Part shown: positions 11,301-19,891 of the stretch, piece after piece
How positions within the stretch are numbered: position 1 is the stretch's first letter
How the letters are laid out: each line of letters opens with the position of its first letter
From: a virus
Direction: 5' to 3' (one strand)
DNA: 64,000 nucleotides
IMG/VR virus record: IMGVR_UViG_3300024226_000001
Location: 62,001-126,000 of that record
The notes under the pieces: model-generated
The model's input: the letters and a program-made list of their open reading frames with translations, nothing else
What the model was told of the DNA's origin: nothing
Database searches by the model: none
Made by a program: the position numbers and the translations under genes

Positions 11301-11819
11301 GCTAGCGATACTACTATAGGAATTTCCATTGATCCATGTCACGTTGAAGGTACTGTAATTAGTATGGCAAATGGAACTACTAAATTAGTTGAAAACTTAA
11401 AAGTAGGAGATGTATTAGATTCGTTTGATATAAAAGGATTAAGCGATAGTGGTGAATGGAGAAATTTTAAAACTAATGCGATGGAATTCAGGGCTCCTAA
11501 GTCATCTGCTAAAATAGTCAGAATAATAAAAGGAACTTATAAGAACTATCAAGATATTAATAACGGATTAACTAAAATAACAAACGAACACCCTATATTA
11601 ATAAAAAGACCAGATGGAGAAATATTCTTTAAACAGGCTCTTTATATTGATACGACCGACATGATATATGTTAATGAAAAATGGACAAGAGTTAACTCTA
11701 ATGAAACTATTCACAAAACGGTTAACACATATTCTATTGATGTTGAAAATGAAGATGTTTATATTGCAGACGGTATTTTATGCCATAATGTTGAAGAGCT
11801 AGAGGAAAAGGTCCAGTAA
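8325..11819 (+). CDS. Collagen-like tail fibre/collar protein with C-terminal Hint domain
   Basis: A protein of 1164 residues with four visible parts. Residues 1-38 are a likely virion-anchoring head shared with the next gene (both have DK(I/V)N.NF). Residues 39-77 are Gly-X-Y collagen-like repeats. Around residues 300-390 there is a phage tail-collar signature (FPVGSII, then GWYLCNGE and TPNLNGF). Residues 1005-1155 form a Hint (hedgehog/intein) domain: Cys1005 starts the block-A-like segment, VENLKVGDVL follows, block B is TNEH, and the end is VYIADGILCHN. After Asn1155 come only nine residues beginning with Val, so normal splicing is unlikely and C-terminal self-cleavage or bacterial-intein-like processing is more plausible. 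The role is probably receptor binding or attachment at the tail tip. Confidence 0.85.
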   Translation: MNIRIKELFKSDLDPNSSEWWSKDKIDKINFNFRLMKNGGPSGPVGIEGPNGEDGDKGEDGLQGTEGPRGTQGMIGPESSGTWKSQEITDDNNPTQRVIYPSVAVNQSGTVTLAIGASAHLDSNGELISPYYGELSTEPVSASKSGTLNIITEASTGSSPNNPTPSPQNSIIFAEDKHLDKSYNIGLKIEEDSNNIEFPVLTFTPDINADHVNNKFAIKFDRDNRFYFNGTIQNVLGAESVIPYELNVDATSPGSVIEFKVGEIKYSNHSPSLNKLLKSHDTQGRVEWEDVFNMFQVFPVGSIIRIPSDTFFGEENFNLSDAETGPMLIVDGDEVIKTNFGSGKPTGLYAGWYLCNGETWGDGGIVAYDTPNLNGFDWAITNIAGLTGDLSGSTSGGSLATYNGNILFSGGVSALGLDGSGLNPNVISHSFDNSTEDVRIYDNENIQFAPSEHIIMGEQISIIYLKEYDYKWSTAAASTSSSNIQLQYHAMTGSMDSNTIAPGTYSTNIDIAMQYATTLNPETIQWTADGAPSDGAQLDAYWNNDNNFANGNVRCYSNGQELADGWLARESGGQNGWGYARKYINGVGISSDDALETEPKECWMMYSESVNGVDGTYSSIGISNNGLLPPVTMTEADVTGFTGWPAGTSLEKVFISNKIDNHPDVVGSSSDFKDYENTSHIWKRNDGNNTIDQLTDGWYRSVPNTDTYLVNFGFGGMLTIDSGLYMAWRKYWSANDNEFKGDVIKSRFVQWSSGDLSLGIGATTACDATSGNDIFYSSDMFELGENPGSWRVTNLGASNSNAENEGRVSSWLSNQIYVRQDQSSNTVLYSSIANLGKYPLTLLKSDTFIPGTNISIKIADWTGDSGTSGYTGEHYKAIDSNSQATATNPTECSGGSPSGVIFDWDDGNTNNTLNYFGGGGNGNVYFTLSGISPSQLSSSNFTIEDPSNSMNWASVSFNPGDNYVSLSIMTPIEEPSEILDLDFDYSGTLNELASDTTIGISIDPCHVEGTVISMANGTTKLVENLKVGDVLDSFDIKGLSDSGEWRNFKTNAMEFRAPKSSAKIVRIIKGTYKNYQDINNGLTKITNEHPILIKRPDGEIFFKQALYIDTTDMIYVNEKWTRVNSNETIHKTVNTYSIDVENEDVYIADGILCHNVEELEEKVQ

Positions 11820-11838
11820 TAATTAGTTCTAGAAATTA

Positions 11839-11848
11839 AAGATATATA
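11839..11848 (+). promoter_or_regulatory. Putative late promoter box AAGATATATA
   Basis: The box ends 23 nt before the ATG at 11872 in the short gap between the two fibre genes. It is identical to the copies at 3455, 34295, 57245 and 63904. Activity is inferred. Confidence 0.5.
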
Positions 11849-11871
11849 CTAAATAAATAAAGATTTAAGTA

Positions 11872-14800
11872 ATGCCAATACCTATTAATTTAAAGCAGAT
11901 TCTACAATCTGATACACAACAGGAAAAACTGGATAAAGTTAATTATAACTTTGATCAGTTAGTTGCTAATGGCGGTGGACCAATGGGAGCCACTGGTTCT
12001 ATTGGTGAAACGGGATTTCAGGGTGCAACTGGTGACGATGGTCCTCAGGGTATTGACGGTCCTCAGGGTTTTCAAGGACCTGCTGACGCTTCTAATAATT
12101 CAAAATGGAAAGACGGAGCAATATGGTACAATGGAGCTCTTAATATTAAAACTATAGTACCTGAACATGAGCTGGCAGGTCCAGCAACACAGGTGAATTT
12201 CCCTCCAACTAACGTATTATTAGGTTATGCAAGTAATGATGATGAGTATAATGATTTAAATTTAATATCGGGGTATCTAAATAGCGTTTTATTAATTAAT
12301 AAGAATTCAAATTATCATGATTCTAACATTAGATTAATATCTGAAAAAGGAACAGATAAGTATTTAGACATAGCATTGACTAATTATCCTGCTTTAAGTT
12401 CAATTGGCGAACAGTCTGTTCTAGAATTTAAATTTGCATCTAGTGTAGCGGCAGGAGAATATAGATGGAATGCAGATACGTACATAATCAACGATGTCAA
12501 TGATAATGAGATGATGTCAATGGACGCTATTAACGGTGTAAAATTTACAGGATCATTTCTTTCTACTAACGATGCAATATTTACAGGTAGTATTTTTAAA
12601 ATTAATAACTCTTACGTAGGTGGAACAACTAACACTAACCCAGATGTAGATAAGATTGCGGTGGCATTAGACAATACTGGAACGATAGGTTTTAAGGAAG
12701 CATCTGAAATAGGTGCAAGTGTTCCCATAGGAACAATAATATCTTTTCATTATGACACATATATTGATGTTAGTAACTTTACACAGAATCAAACAATAAA
12801 TTTAAATAGTGATCCAAGTACGATAGATATTGTAGTTGGAAGAGGAGTTGCAGGTACGCAATATGAGGGATGGTATTTATGTAATGGTCAAACTTGGAAA
12901 AATAGTAATATAAACTACACTGTTCCTAATTTAAATTCCTTTTCATTTAATTTTACAACAAACGTAGGCCAAATAACATCACTAAGTGGTGCATCAAGAC
13001 CTAATTTTATAGGAGGAGGTCTATTTACTTTCTCTCAAGACGCGAATTCAATTGAATATGATATAACTGTTGATTCTACAGAGGCATGGGTAAGTGAGAC
13101 TTCAACTAATTCTAATTATGCAACAACTGAGTATGCGGTTGTTAAAACTCCTCAATTAATATATTTAGGAGCATCTGATTTATATTATAATGTTACAGGC
13201 CCTGCTCCTCTTACATTCCCTGCCATGTATTCTAAATTATTAGATAACAATAGCACAACATATAACGATGCAGTATTTCCTAATTCACCAGATGAAGCAG
13301 GAGCAGATAGATGGAGAGAAATAAATTTAGTAGATGCTAATGGATATCAAGGTAATTCGATTATCGTTGGACAGCCACTTCAATCAGCAGGTAGAGAAAT
13401 TAAAAATACTACAACAGGAACATGGTCAGCAGGAAGTACGTCAGATGTTCAACTCGAATACGGCCAAGTTAATATATTTGACTTAAGATTAACAGCTAGA
13501 GGTAAAGATACCTCATGGTCATCAAATCCTTCTCCAGAATCACCACCTAATTGCAATACTGAAAGAGAAGCAGAATCTTATTCATGGTTTACTGACTGGT
13601 CAGAAAGATGGAATGGAAATACATCTACTACATCTGCATGGAATTACGTAGGAGAATTTAATCCAAGTTCAACTAGTTCATATTACGAAGGTCAGATTTT
13701 TAGTTATCAAAACAACTTTTATACAGTTTCTCCCGGACAGTCCAGTATGGGAATAGATCCGGTGGCTTTAAATATAACAGATCCATCTGCACATATAGTT
13801 GCAACTGGAAGCTCATGGGAAAAAGGAGGAAATAGCTGGTATGGTACTCCTCGTTATTTTTATAGATTGCCTAAAGTAGAAGATCCTGAAGAAGAGAGTT
13901 GGCACTATAGTCCTATGAATCAATCAAACAGTCCTTCTAATTCTGCTCCTCCGCCGAACAACAGATTTAGTTTAACACTAACAGGAGGTAGAGGAGGATA
14001 TGGCGATTGGGCTACTAATACATCAGACGGCGCAATAGTACGTCCAATATCGGGAAGCCCTGGTCAATTTGAGCCCGTATGGCCTTCACTTTATGAGCAG
14101 GCTAATTCTACCACAGCAAACGCATTAACAAGCGGAGAATTATATGATCAACAGGGAAGATGGACATGGCCAGCAGAGGTCTTTTTAGACATTTATAATG
14201 ATATAGGTCAAACTGTTGCGATGGTTCAAGTTCCTATAATTACAAGATGGAACAAAGGTATAATAGAAGACCTCTATGATAGTTTAACAATAGACCCGAC
14301 AACTGACTTTCCACAATATTCAATGCCATATAACTATACAGAGGGTACTAATCACTGGAATACGGCTGCAACAATAGGTACACAAGTTGGTCCGACAATA
14401 AGCGGTCCCGGTGGTACCATAGAAAAGATGTATAGCGGAGGATGGGAAAACCCAGGGACAGGTGTATTATCTGGAGAAGATTGGGATTATTGGTATACTG
14501 GACAGAATGATACTGAATTTAGAAGATATCAGAGGGTTGAATTTAAAATCCTAGTATCACCTTCAGTTTCAAACGACATATATTCTTATTTAGATAATAA
14601 TCCTGGTTCTACTATTAAATTTAGAACTGCATGGTGGAGTGATAAGATACAAGATGGAACCGAAGATTATTTAGATCCTGACACTGACAACGGTATATAT
14701 AATGGCGGTGGAAGTCCGGATTACAGTTCTTCAGCATGGAATAGACAGCCGGCTGGAATGGGATACGATCCATCAGTGTGCGTACAGAACTATAATCCAC

Positions 14801-15354
14801 CTACTTCAGCACTTCAAATACAAGGAGGGTCTACCTTTAATTTGGATGATTATTCCTTTGGAGCGGGAAACGGTAGCGACCAGGTACAGTATATAACAAA
14901 CGATGCTACTCAAACTCCTATTGTAATTTCAGGTACTTCCCAAAACACTGGAAATGGAACTAGGTATACTGCAACCGTAAATCCACCTAACATTAATACT
15001 GGAATAGGAACAATTGATATCCAATCAGTGACAGCATGTTCGCAATTAGGCATGGGATATACCACTAACGATCTTGTAATACAGCATTCAGCGGGTAATT
15101 CTACGCAAATTACGTATACTGGTTCTTTAACAACAGCTACATGCCCTAGTCTATGTGAGTCACATGTGGTGACAGCCGGGACTAATTCCTCATCACTTTA
15201 CTCTTATGAAGATTGTAACGGTGTTATACAGTTTGATACGATCCTGGTAAATGGACCTTCACAAACATTCTGTGCAGCGATCGGTAGTGTAATAATAACA
15301 ACTCCAAGTTCCGGTGCATCGGTTTCCCTAGGAGGAATGCTGAGATGTGATTAA
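11872..15354 (+). CDS. Collagen-like tail fibre/collar protein, paralogue of upstream fibre
   Basis: A protein of 1160 residues with the same plan as the preceding fibre: an anchoring head (LDKVNYNFDQL, about residues 24-34), a Gly-X-Y collagen-like stretch (about residues 38-70), and a tail-collar module with VPIGTIISF, GWYLCNGQTW and VPNLNSF (about residues 285-365). A long Ser/Thr/Asn/Gly-rich beta region with many Trp residues follows. Unlike its neighbour it has no Hint domain. It ends in a Cys-containing beta region (SLGGMLRCD). The two genes look like a duplicated pair whose C-terminal ends diverged, as expected for receptor-binding proteins. The exact T4 equivalent (short tail fibre gp12-like or whisker-like) cannot be decided. 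Confidence 0.85.
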   Translation: MPIPINLKQILQSDTQQEKLDKVNYNFDQLVANGGGPMGATGSIGETGFQGATGDDGPQGIDGPQGFQGPADASNNSKWKDGAIWYNGALNIKTIVPEHELAGPATQVNFPPTNVLLGYASNDDEYNDLNLISGYLNSVLLINKNSNYHDSNIRLISEKGTDKYLDIALTNYPALSSIGEQSVLEFKFASSVAAGEYRWNADTYIINDVNDNEMMSMDAINGVKFTGSFLSTNDAIFTGSIFKINNSYVGGTTNTNPDVDKIAVALDNTGTIGFKEASEIGASVPIGTIISFHYDTYIDVSNFTQNQTINLNSDPSTIDIVVGRGVAGTQYEGWYLCNGQTWKNSNINYTVPNLNSFSFNFTTNVGQITSLSGASRPNFIGGGLFTFSQDANSIEYDITVDSTEAWVSETSTNSNYATTEYAVVKTPQLIYLGASDLYYNVTGPAPLTFPAMYSKLLDNNSTTYNDAVFPNSPDEAGADRWREINLVDANGYQGNSIIVGQPLQSAGREIKNTTTGTWSAGSTSDVQLEYGQVNIFDLRLTARGKDTSWSSNPSPESPPNCNTEREAESYSWFTDWSERWNGNTSTTSAWNYVGEFNPSSTSSYYEGQIFSYQNNFYTVSPGQSSMGIDPVALNITDPSAHIVATGSSWEKGGNSWYGTPRYFYRLPKVEDPEEESWHYSPMNQSNSPSNSAPPPNNRFSLTLTGGRGGYGDWATNTSDGAIVRPISGSPGQFEPVWPSLYEQANSTTANALTSGELYDQQGRWTWPAEVFLDIYNDIGQTVAMVQVPIITRWNKGIIEDLYDSLTIDPTTDFPQYSMPYNYTEGTNHWNTAATIGTQVGPTISGPGGTIEKMYSGGWENPGTGVLSGEDWDYWYTGQNDTEFRRYQRVEFKILVSPSVSNDIYSYLDNNPGSTIKFRTAWWSDKIQDGTEDYLDPDTDNGIYNGGGSPDYSSSAWNRQPAGMGYDPSVCVQNYNPPTSALQIQGGSTFNLDDYSFGAGNGSDQVQYITNDATQTPIVISGTSQNTGNGTRYTATVNPPNINTGIGTIDIQSVTACSQLGMGYTTNDLVIQHSAGNSTQITYTGSLTTATCPSLCESHVVTAGTNSSSLYSYEDCNGVIQFDTILVNGPSQTFCAAIGSVIITTPSSGASVSLGGMLRCD

Positions 15355-15363
15355 AATAAAGAT

Positions 15364-16185
15364 ATGAATATAATAAACACATATAAACTTTACAAAAACG
15401 TAATTCTTTTCGGAGGACTTGCGATTTTGTTGTTTTGTCTTTTACAACAATGTAACTCTAACCAAAACTTAAAAAGAGAAATTATACAAGTTCAGAAGGT
15501 ATCTGATAGAAACCTTAATAACTATAAAGCCACGCAAGATACTATTATAATTGAAAAGAATAAAAATAAAGAATTAGTTTCTAGTATAAGATCCTTTGAG
15601 TATGATGTAAACACCCTAACTGAAAGTAATAAGAAACTAGTTTCTAAATATGCTAATCAATTAAATATTAATAACGAATTAGAGAATGTTAATAGTTTAC
15701 TTTCAACAACTTTAAACGTAAAAGATTCTATAATAAACGCAAATGGAGTTGTAACCGTTGATACGGATTCTATAAATAATATAGATACGATAACAGTTGA
15801 CGTAAACGATAAGTGGGAGTTTGATAAATATAACTGGAGAAGATTTCAAGGAAGTATATCTCTTTTAAAGGATAGCACTAATTATAATTTATTCTCTTCT
15901 AGATTTGATATTATACAGGGAATAGGTTTAAGTGCTGCCATCATTAATGAAGAAGGATTTGACAGACTTAAAATTACAACTCCATATAAAGGAGTAACGT
16001 TCACTAATATAGAAAATATAAACTTAGTTAACGATAGATTAAATAATAAATATGAGAAAAAAGCAGGGTGGTCTATTGGTGTTGGATTTCAATATGGACT
16101 TAACTTGAATAACAATCAAGTTATAAGTACTGGTCCATCAATTGGTATAGGAGTATACTGGTCCCCTAAATTTCTTAGATTTTAA
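15364..16185 (+). CDS. Membrane-anchored coiled-coil protein with beta C-terminus, spanin-like
   Basis: A protein of 273 residues. Residues 12-29 are strongly hydrophobic (VILFGGLAILLFCLLQQC), giving an N-terminal membrane anchor. The Cys at the end could act as a lipobox cysteine, although the preceding residues fit poorly. Residues about 30-120 are predicted helical coiled coil. The C-terminal half is beta-rich and ends with alternating Gly/hydrophobic strands (GWSIGVGFQYGL, GPSIGIGVYW) and a terminal Phe, reminiscent of outer-membrane barrel strands. An inner-membrane anchor, a periplasmic rod and an outer-membrane-like end are what a lysis spanin would need. That role is inference; a virion or cell-envelope protein is equally possible. 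It lies nine bases after the second fibre gene. Confidence 0.75.
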   Translation: MNIINTYKLYKNVILFGGLAILLFCLLQQCNSNQNLKREIIQVQKVSDRNLNNYKATQDTIIIEKNKNKELVSSIRSFEYDVNTLTESNKKLVSKYANQLNINNELENVNSLLSTTLNVKDSIINANGVVTVDTDSINNIDTITVDVNDKWEFDKYNWRRFQGSISLLKDSTNYNLFSSRFDIIQGIGLSAAIINEEGFDRLKITTPYKGVTFTNIENINLVNDRLNNKYEKKAGWSIGVGFQYGLNLNNNQVISTGPSIGIGVYWSPKFLRF

Positions 16186-16200
16186 AATAATAAATAAACA

Positions 16201-18258
16201 ATGGCACAATCATCCAAATTCTTAAGACTAGATGACGACATTCTAATGGAGTTCATGTATCATGATCAAAATGTTGATTATGTAGATGATGCTAAGATAG
16301 AAAACGACGACAACGGAAGTCAATTTAAATTTTTAAACACAGAGGCATCTAACGATTCAGCCTCTAGATTCTTAATTCATGAATTAGGAGCAGATGTTGT
16401 TAACTTCAGTGTAAAGATACAAGATGGTTATGTTTTTATTAATGATTTTGCGTCTAGGCAATTAGTTCTTAAAAACGGCAAAACTTATAAATTTAACCTA
16501 TCTGATTCTACGATAGACAATATAGCTGGATTCACAATAGATGGTTCAACTACCCAATTAATTGGTAACACATACATATATACTCCAGGAACTAATGGAA
16601 GATTTGAATATTCATATGAAAATATGGCTGGAGATAGTGCTAGAGGTGGAGAAATAAACGTAGGAAATAGAGCTAATCCTTTATTTGCAGAACCAGAACA
16701 AGAAACTGGAAATAGTATTAAAACTGCAACAGGTGAAGTTGGAAGATATTATGGAGTTCCTTCAGAATATGATGGCAAATGGGCTTTACTAAAAAATGAT
16801 TTAGCATATTTAGATAGTTCATCATGGAATGGAACAGACTCTTCTCTTGCAAACGTAGATGATAGTATAGTAAGTGATGTATGGTATGACACTATAAGAT
16901 TACACTTAAAGACAGGATTTTCATTTGCAGCTAGAGGTAAAGAAGGTTTTATGTTTCAGGTAAAAGCAAAAAGAGAATCAGGAGTCTATAATTATTTCAC
17001 ATCTATTGTGTATTTAAATCATTCTAATTTTGAAATTAGTAATCCTAATTCATTTGTATTAGGAGATACTTCATATTCTAAATACATACAAATTAAAGTA
17101 CCTTCTTTAATTTATTTTGATGTTTCAACTAAGAATAAAGATTTTCACGATGCATTCTTTGGAGAAAACGAAGATGCAATATTAGATTCTACTAACTATG
17201 AAATAAGTTTAAAATTAATAAACACTTTAACTGAAGAAGGAGATGTAGAATACATCAATGTAGAAGACACTATTGATGTTACAGTCGCAATGGAAGACGA
17301 ATATGTAGATATTGCAGCAAACGTCGAGGAAGTAGAAGATATGGATTATTTTCAAATATATGGGACCAAGGACGGATCTAGGCAAGGTTTTGAAAACTAT
17401 ATAAATGGAAGAATACAAACATCAAGTGATGATATCATAATATTCCATGACATAGAAGTTAGTGAACAAATAGGTTTAGATTTCTTAGACACATCTTCTA
17501 TGACATTTACTCAAACCGCAAATTATGAAGCTCCGATACCATTTAGACCTATCATATTTAATTCTGATATTGCAAGTTCATTTTATATTAGACATACTAT
17601 GAGAATGTATAATGAAACCGATAATACACAGATTATTAAGGTTGCTACTATGACATCATATAATCCTAAGAAATACGGTACTCGTATGGAAAAGATTAAT
17701 CTAAGAAACGTAGATCCTACTATTATCTATAATAAACTACCTAACACTACAGTAAATAGAGAATTAAATCAATTTGTTAATTCAATTAGACCGAGCGTTG
17801 GAGAAACTAAATATGTTCCAGTTGCGTTAGATACTTATGGTATATTAGCATCTGCTACAAACGTTACAACAGATTTAACAGAATCTGAAGAATTAGATAA
17901 CATTAAGTTTTTTGAAGAAGGTAAAGCTAGCATTAAATTATCTAAAGTATCTGATAACTTCGTGAAATTTAATATTGCTCAGCCCGATGGTGACGATAAA
18001 AAAGCGGTTTCATTAGTAAGCGCTGAAAATATAATTTTAATTATTAAAAGCGGATCTATAGAACAGAGAATAGTACATGATCCTTCATTTCCTAATATAG
18101 ATTTAGGATTAGGAGAAGTATTCTTTAAAATACCTAAAGGCACAGCTGTAAGATTTGATAAAACAGATGCAAATAAGTTCGAAGACAAATTCTATATTAA
18201 TATAAAGAATGGAGAAACAGAGTCCTTATTGTATCATGGAAAAGTAGAAATAGTATAA
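16201..18258 (+). CDS. Virion structural protein, probable baseplate component
   Basis: A protein of 685 residues starting at an ATG with the A-rich AATAAACA leader typical of this genome. It is acidic and beta-rich, with no membrane segment or enzymatic motif that I recognise. The stop codon overlaps the next start by one base (TAATG), so it is translationally coupled to a tail-tube-fold protein. In T4, tube-fold proteins of the baseplate hub top (gp48, gp54) are encoded next to other baseplate genes, so a baseplate role is a reasonable guess from context only. Confidence 0.75.
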   Translation: MAQSSKFLRLDDDILMEFMYHDQNVDYVDDAKIENDDNGSQFKFLNTEASNDSASRFLIHELGADVVNFSVKIQDGYVFINDFASRQLVLKNGKTYKFNLSDSTIDNIAGFTIDGSTTQLIGNTYIYTPGTNGRFEYSYENMAGDSARGGEINVGNRANPLFAEPEQETGNSIKTATGEVGRYYGVPSEYDGKWALLKNDLAYLDSSSWNGTDSSLANVDDSIVSDVWYDTIRLHLKTGFSFAARGKEGFMFQVKAKRESGVYNYFTSIVYLNHSNFEISNPNSFVLGDTSYSKYIQIKVPSLIYFDVSTKNKDFHDAFFGENEDAILDSTNYEISLKLINTLTEEGDVEYINVEDTIDVTVAMEDEYVDIAANVEEVEDMDYFQIYGTKDGSRQGFENYINGRIQTSSDDIIIFHDIEVSEQIGLDFLDTSSMTFTQTANYEAPIPFRPIIFNSDIASSFYIRHTMRMYNETDNTQIIKVATMTSYNPKKYGTRMEKINLRNVDPTIIYNKLPNTTVNRELNQFVNSIRPSVGETKYVPVALDTYGILASATNVTTDLTESEELDNIKFFEEGKASIKLSKVSDNFVKFNIAQPDGDDKKAVSLVSAENIILIIKSGSIEQRIVHDPSFPNIDLGLGEVFFKIPKGTAVRFDKTDANKFEDKFYINIKNGETESLLYHGKVEIV

Positions 18259-18815
18259 TGATATTAAATAGTAGAAATAACTTATTTAACTTTAAATTTC
18301 CTAGGACATTTATTCCGAAGGAAGTAGCTGACAAATATAGATCTTATTTGGGTAAAATGCCAGGCAACATAATAGAAGAACCTATTGATTTTGTCAATTA
18401 TTCAATACAGGGTTTAAGTTTACCTGGAATTAATTTTGATCCAATACAGCAATCGCCTAACGACGGAACTATCACATACCATAGAGGGTCTATTCCTATT
18501 CAAAATACAGTTGAAAGACAATTCTCTATAGAGTTACAGCTATTAGACGGGTATATTAATTATTGGATAATGCAAGATACTTTATTATATTATTATTCAA
18601 AACAAGTTAGAGACCCTTTTATTAACGATCTAAAACTTCAAATAATGGATGCAGAAGGTATACATTTAATGAGTGCAGTTTTTGAAAAGCCTATTCTTAA
18701 TTCTATTTCTGAATTAGAGTTAAACATGTCAAGTAATGTTGCTGATTTTTCTACATTTACACTTAACTTCTATTATAATAAGTTTAATATTATCTCAGAG
18801 ATAGACGGTAAATAA
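18258..18815 (+). CDS. Tail-tube-fold protein (gp19/gp54-like)
   Basis: A protein of 185 residues. Its C-terminal part, with ISELELNMSSN followed by FSTFTLNFYYN, follows the pattern of the end of T4 gp19 (VGELQLDWDSN, then FEVTLALDYW), the beta-sandwich fold shared by tube gp19 and the baseplate tube-initiator gp54. An upstream segment, YSIQGLSLPGI, matches the place where gp19-type proteins have a short strand and proline. It is coupled to the preceding gene by a one-base overlap. I favour a baseplate tube-initiator or tube role, with moderate confidence because similarity was judged by eye. Confidence 0.55.
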   Translation: MILNSRNNLFNFKFPRTFIPKEVADKYRSYLGKMPGNIIEEPIDFVNYSIQGLSLPGINFDPIQQSPNDGTITYHRGSIPIQNTVERQFSIELQLLDGYINYWIMQDTLLYYYSKQVRDPFINDLKLQIMDAEGIHLMSAVFEKPILNSISELELNMSSNVADFSTFTLNFYYNKFNIISEIDGK

Positions 18816-18817
18816 AC

Positions 18818-18827
18818 GAGATATATA
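18818..18827 (+). promoter_or_regulatory. Putative late promoter box GAGATATATA
   Basis: The box ends 25 nt before the ATG at 18853, at the same spacing as the other copies. Activity is inferred. Confidence 0.45.
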
Positions 18828-18852
18828 ATCCATAACAATATAGACCAATATA

Positions 18853-19221
18853 ATGAAAACATTTTTTGAATACTTAAGCGAAGAGAATATAACTAAAGAG
18901 GAAATTACCCTTTTAGAAGAATCTCTGCAGTCAGAATGGACTGATGAATTAGAGCAAAAAGTAGATGCTGCTTTAGAAGAATTTACTAGACAGTATGCAA
19001 ATGAAGATGGAACGTTTGATTTTGAAAGATTTAATGAGGAATTAACAAATGAAGGTTTCTTAGGTTCTATATTTGGTGGCCTTACAGGATTTGCTCTAGG
19101 TAAAACAATTGGTAAAACAGTTGCTAAAGTTCTAGGAATTCAGAAAGGTATTTTTTACGATTTATTAACCTCAAGATTAGTTGGCGCTGGATTAGGTGCG
19201 GCTATCGGAAAATCATTCTAA
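18853..19221 (+). CDS. Leader-bearing precursor of a glycine-zipper membrane-active peptide
   Basis: A protein of 122 residues. The start, MKTFFEYLSE, closely resembles the T4 capsid-targeting leader of internal proteins (MKTYQEFIAE), which gp21 cleaves after an (L/I)-x-E site. Residues 10-65 are acidic and helical. A second candidate site, LTNE67|G68, precedes a 55-residue cationic, Gly-rich, hydrophobic segment with glycine-zipper spacing (GFLGSIFGGLTGFALGK) that looks able to insert in or cross membranes. The arrangement suggests an acidic pro-region that masks the peptide until head maturation. Packaging and membrane activity are inferences; a structural or scaffold role is the alternative. 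Confidence 0.75.
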   Translation: MKTFFEYLSEENITKEEITLLEESLQSEWTDELEQKVDAALEEFTRQYANEDGTFDFERFNEELTNEGFLGSIFGGLTGFALGKTIGKTVAKVLGIQKGIFYDLLTSRLVGAGLGAAIGKSF

Positions 19222-19222
19222 T

Positions 19223-19891
19223 TTGAATTACGTATCAGTAGACTTTTCATTAAATTCTCCAGGTATTTTTATATACCAAGAAGAAACTAACGAATATCAT
19301 TTCATATCTTATATTAAAGAAGGTCAAGGAACCAAGAAAGAAAGAGCTTGGCAAGAAGACATATCTCATTTAAAGGGAGTTACTCTTATTAATCAACCTG
19401 ACTGGGGAAAACATGGTGAAGATTATTCAAGCGTTGAATTAGCAAAGATAAAGAGATACGCTAAAACCGCAGATGACATTATTAATTTAATAACGGATAT
19501 TACAAAAACAAAGAAGCAATATATTATTTCTTTTGAAGGAACTTCTTTCGGTTCTAAAATGGGAACTAATAATATTATAGATATGGCTGCAGGAGCTGCG
19601 ATACTTAAAGAAAGAATGCTAAGTCAACTTGAAATCTTAGATATTCAAACCATTGCTCCCACTACAATTAAGAAACACGCTGGAAAAGGAAACATGAATA
19701 AGTCTCAATTATGGGATGCCTTTTTAAGTAATGTATTAGGAGATCAAATTTTAGCAGAACATCCTCTTTTAGATTTTTGTGTGAAAGAAATTGGACCTTC
19801 TAAAAAAATACCAAAACCCTTTGACGATTTAGTTGACGCTTACTTTTTAACTCACTTCGTTAGAGCAAAGATGTCGGCCACTGAGGAATAG
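19223..19891 (+). CDS. RuvC-like/RNase H-fold endonuclease
   Basis: About 222 residues from a TTG at 19223, which follows the preceding stop by one base; a GTG at 19196 would give nine more residues and overlap the upstream gene. The protein begins NYVSVDFSLNSPG, with the first acidic residue on a beta strand as in RuvC. It continues with IISFEGTSFG (second acidic strand) and DIQTIAPTTIKKHAGKG, like the RuvC APxxVKKxxxG segment. It ends with FDDLVDAYFLTHF, like the DExDA C-terminal catalytic helix. This matches a Holliday-junction resolvase or related phage endonuclease, and its place next to gp32 and recombination genes fits. The substrate is not proven. Confidence 0.65.
   Translation: MNYVSVDFSLNSPGIFIYQEETNEYHFISYIKEGQGTKKERAWQEDISHLKGVTLINQPDWGKHGEDYSSVELAKIKRYAKTADDIINLITDITKTKKQYIISFEGTSFGSKMGTNNIIDMAAGAAILKERMLSQLEILDIQTIAPTTIKKHAGKGNMNKSQLWDAFLSNVLGDQILAEHPLLDFCVKEIGPSKKIPKPFDDLVDAYFLTHFVRAKMSATEE

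Noticed and set aside
11337-11789. A splicing intein in the fibre gene
   Set aside because: The residue after the terminal Asn is Val, only nine residues follow, and there is no homing endonuclease domain. A non-splicing Hint domain fits better.
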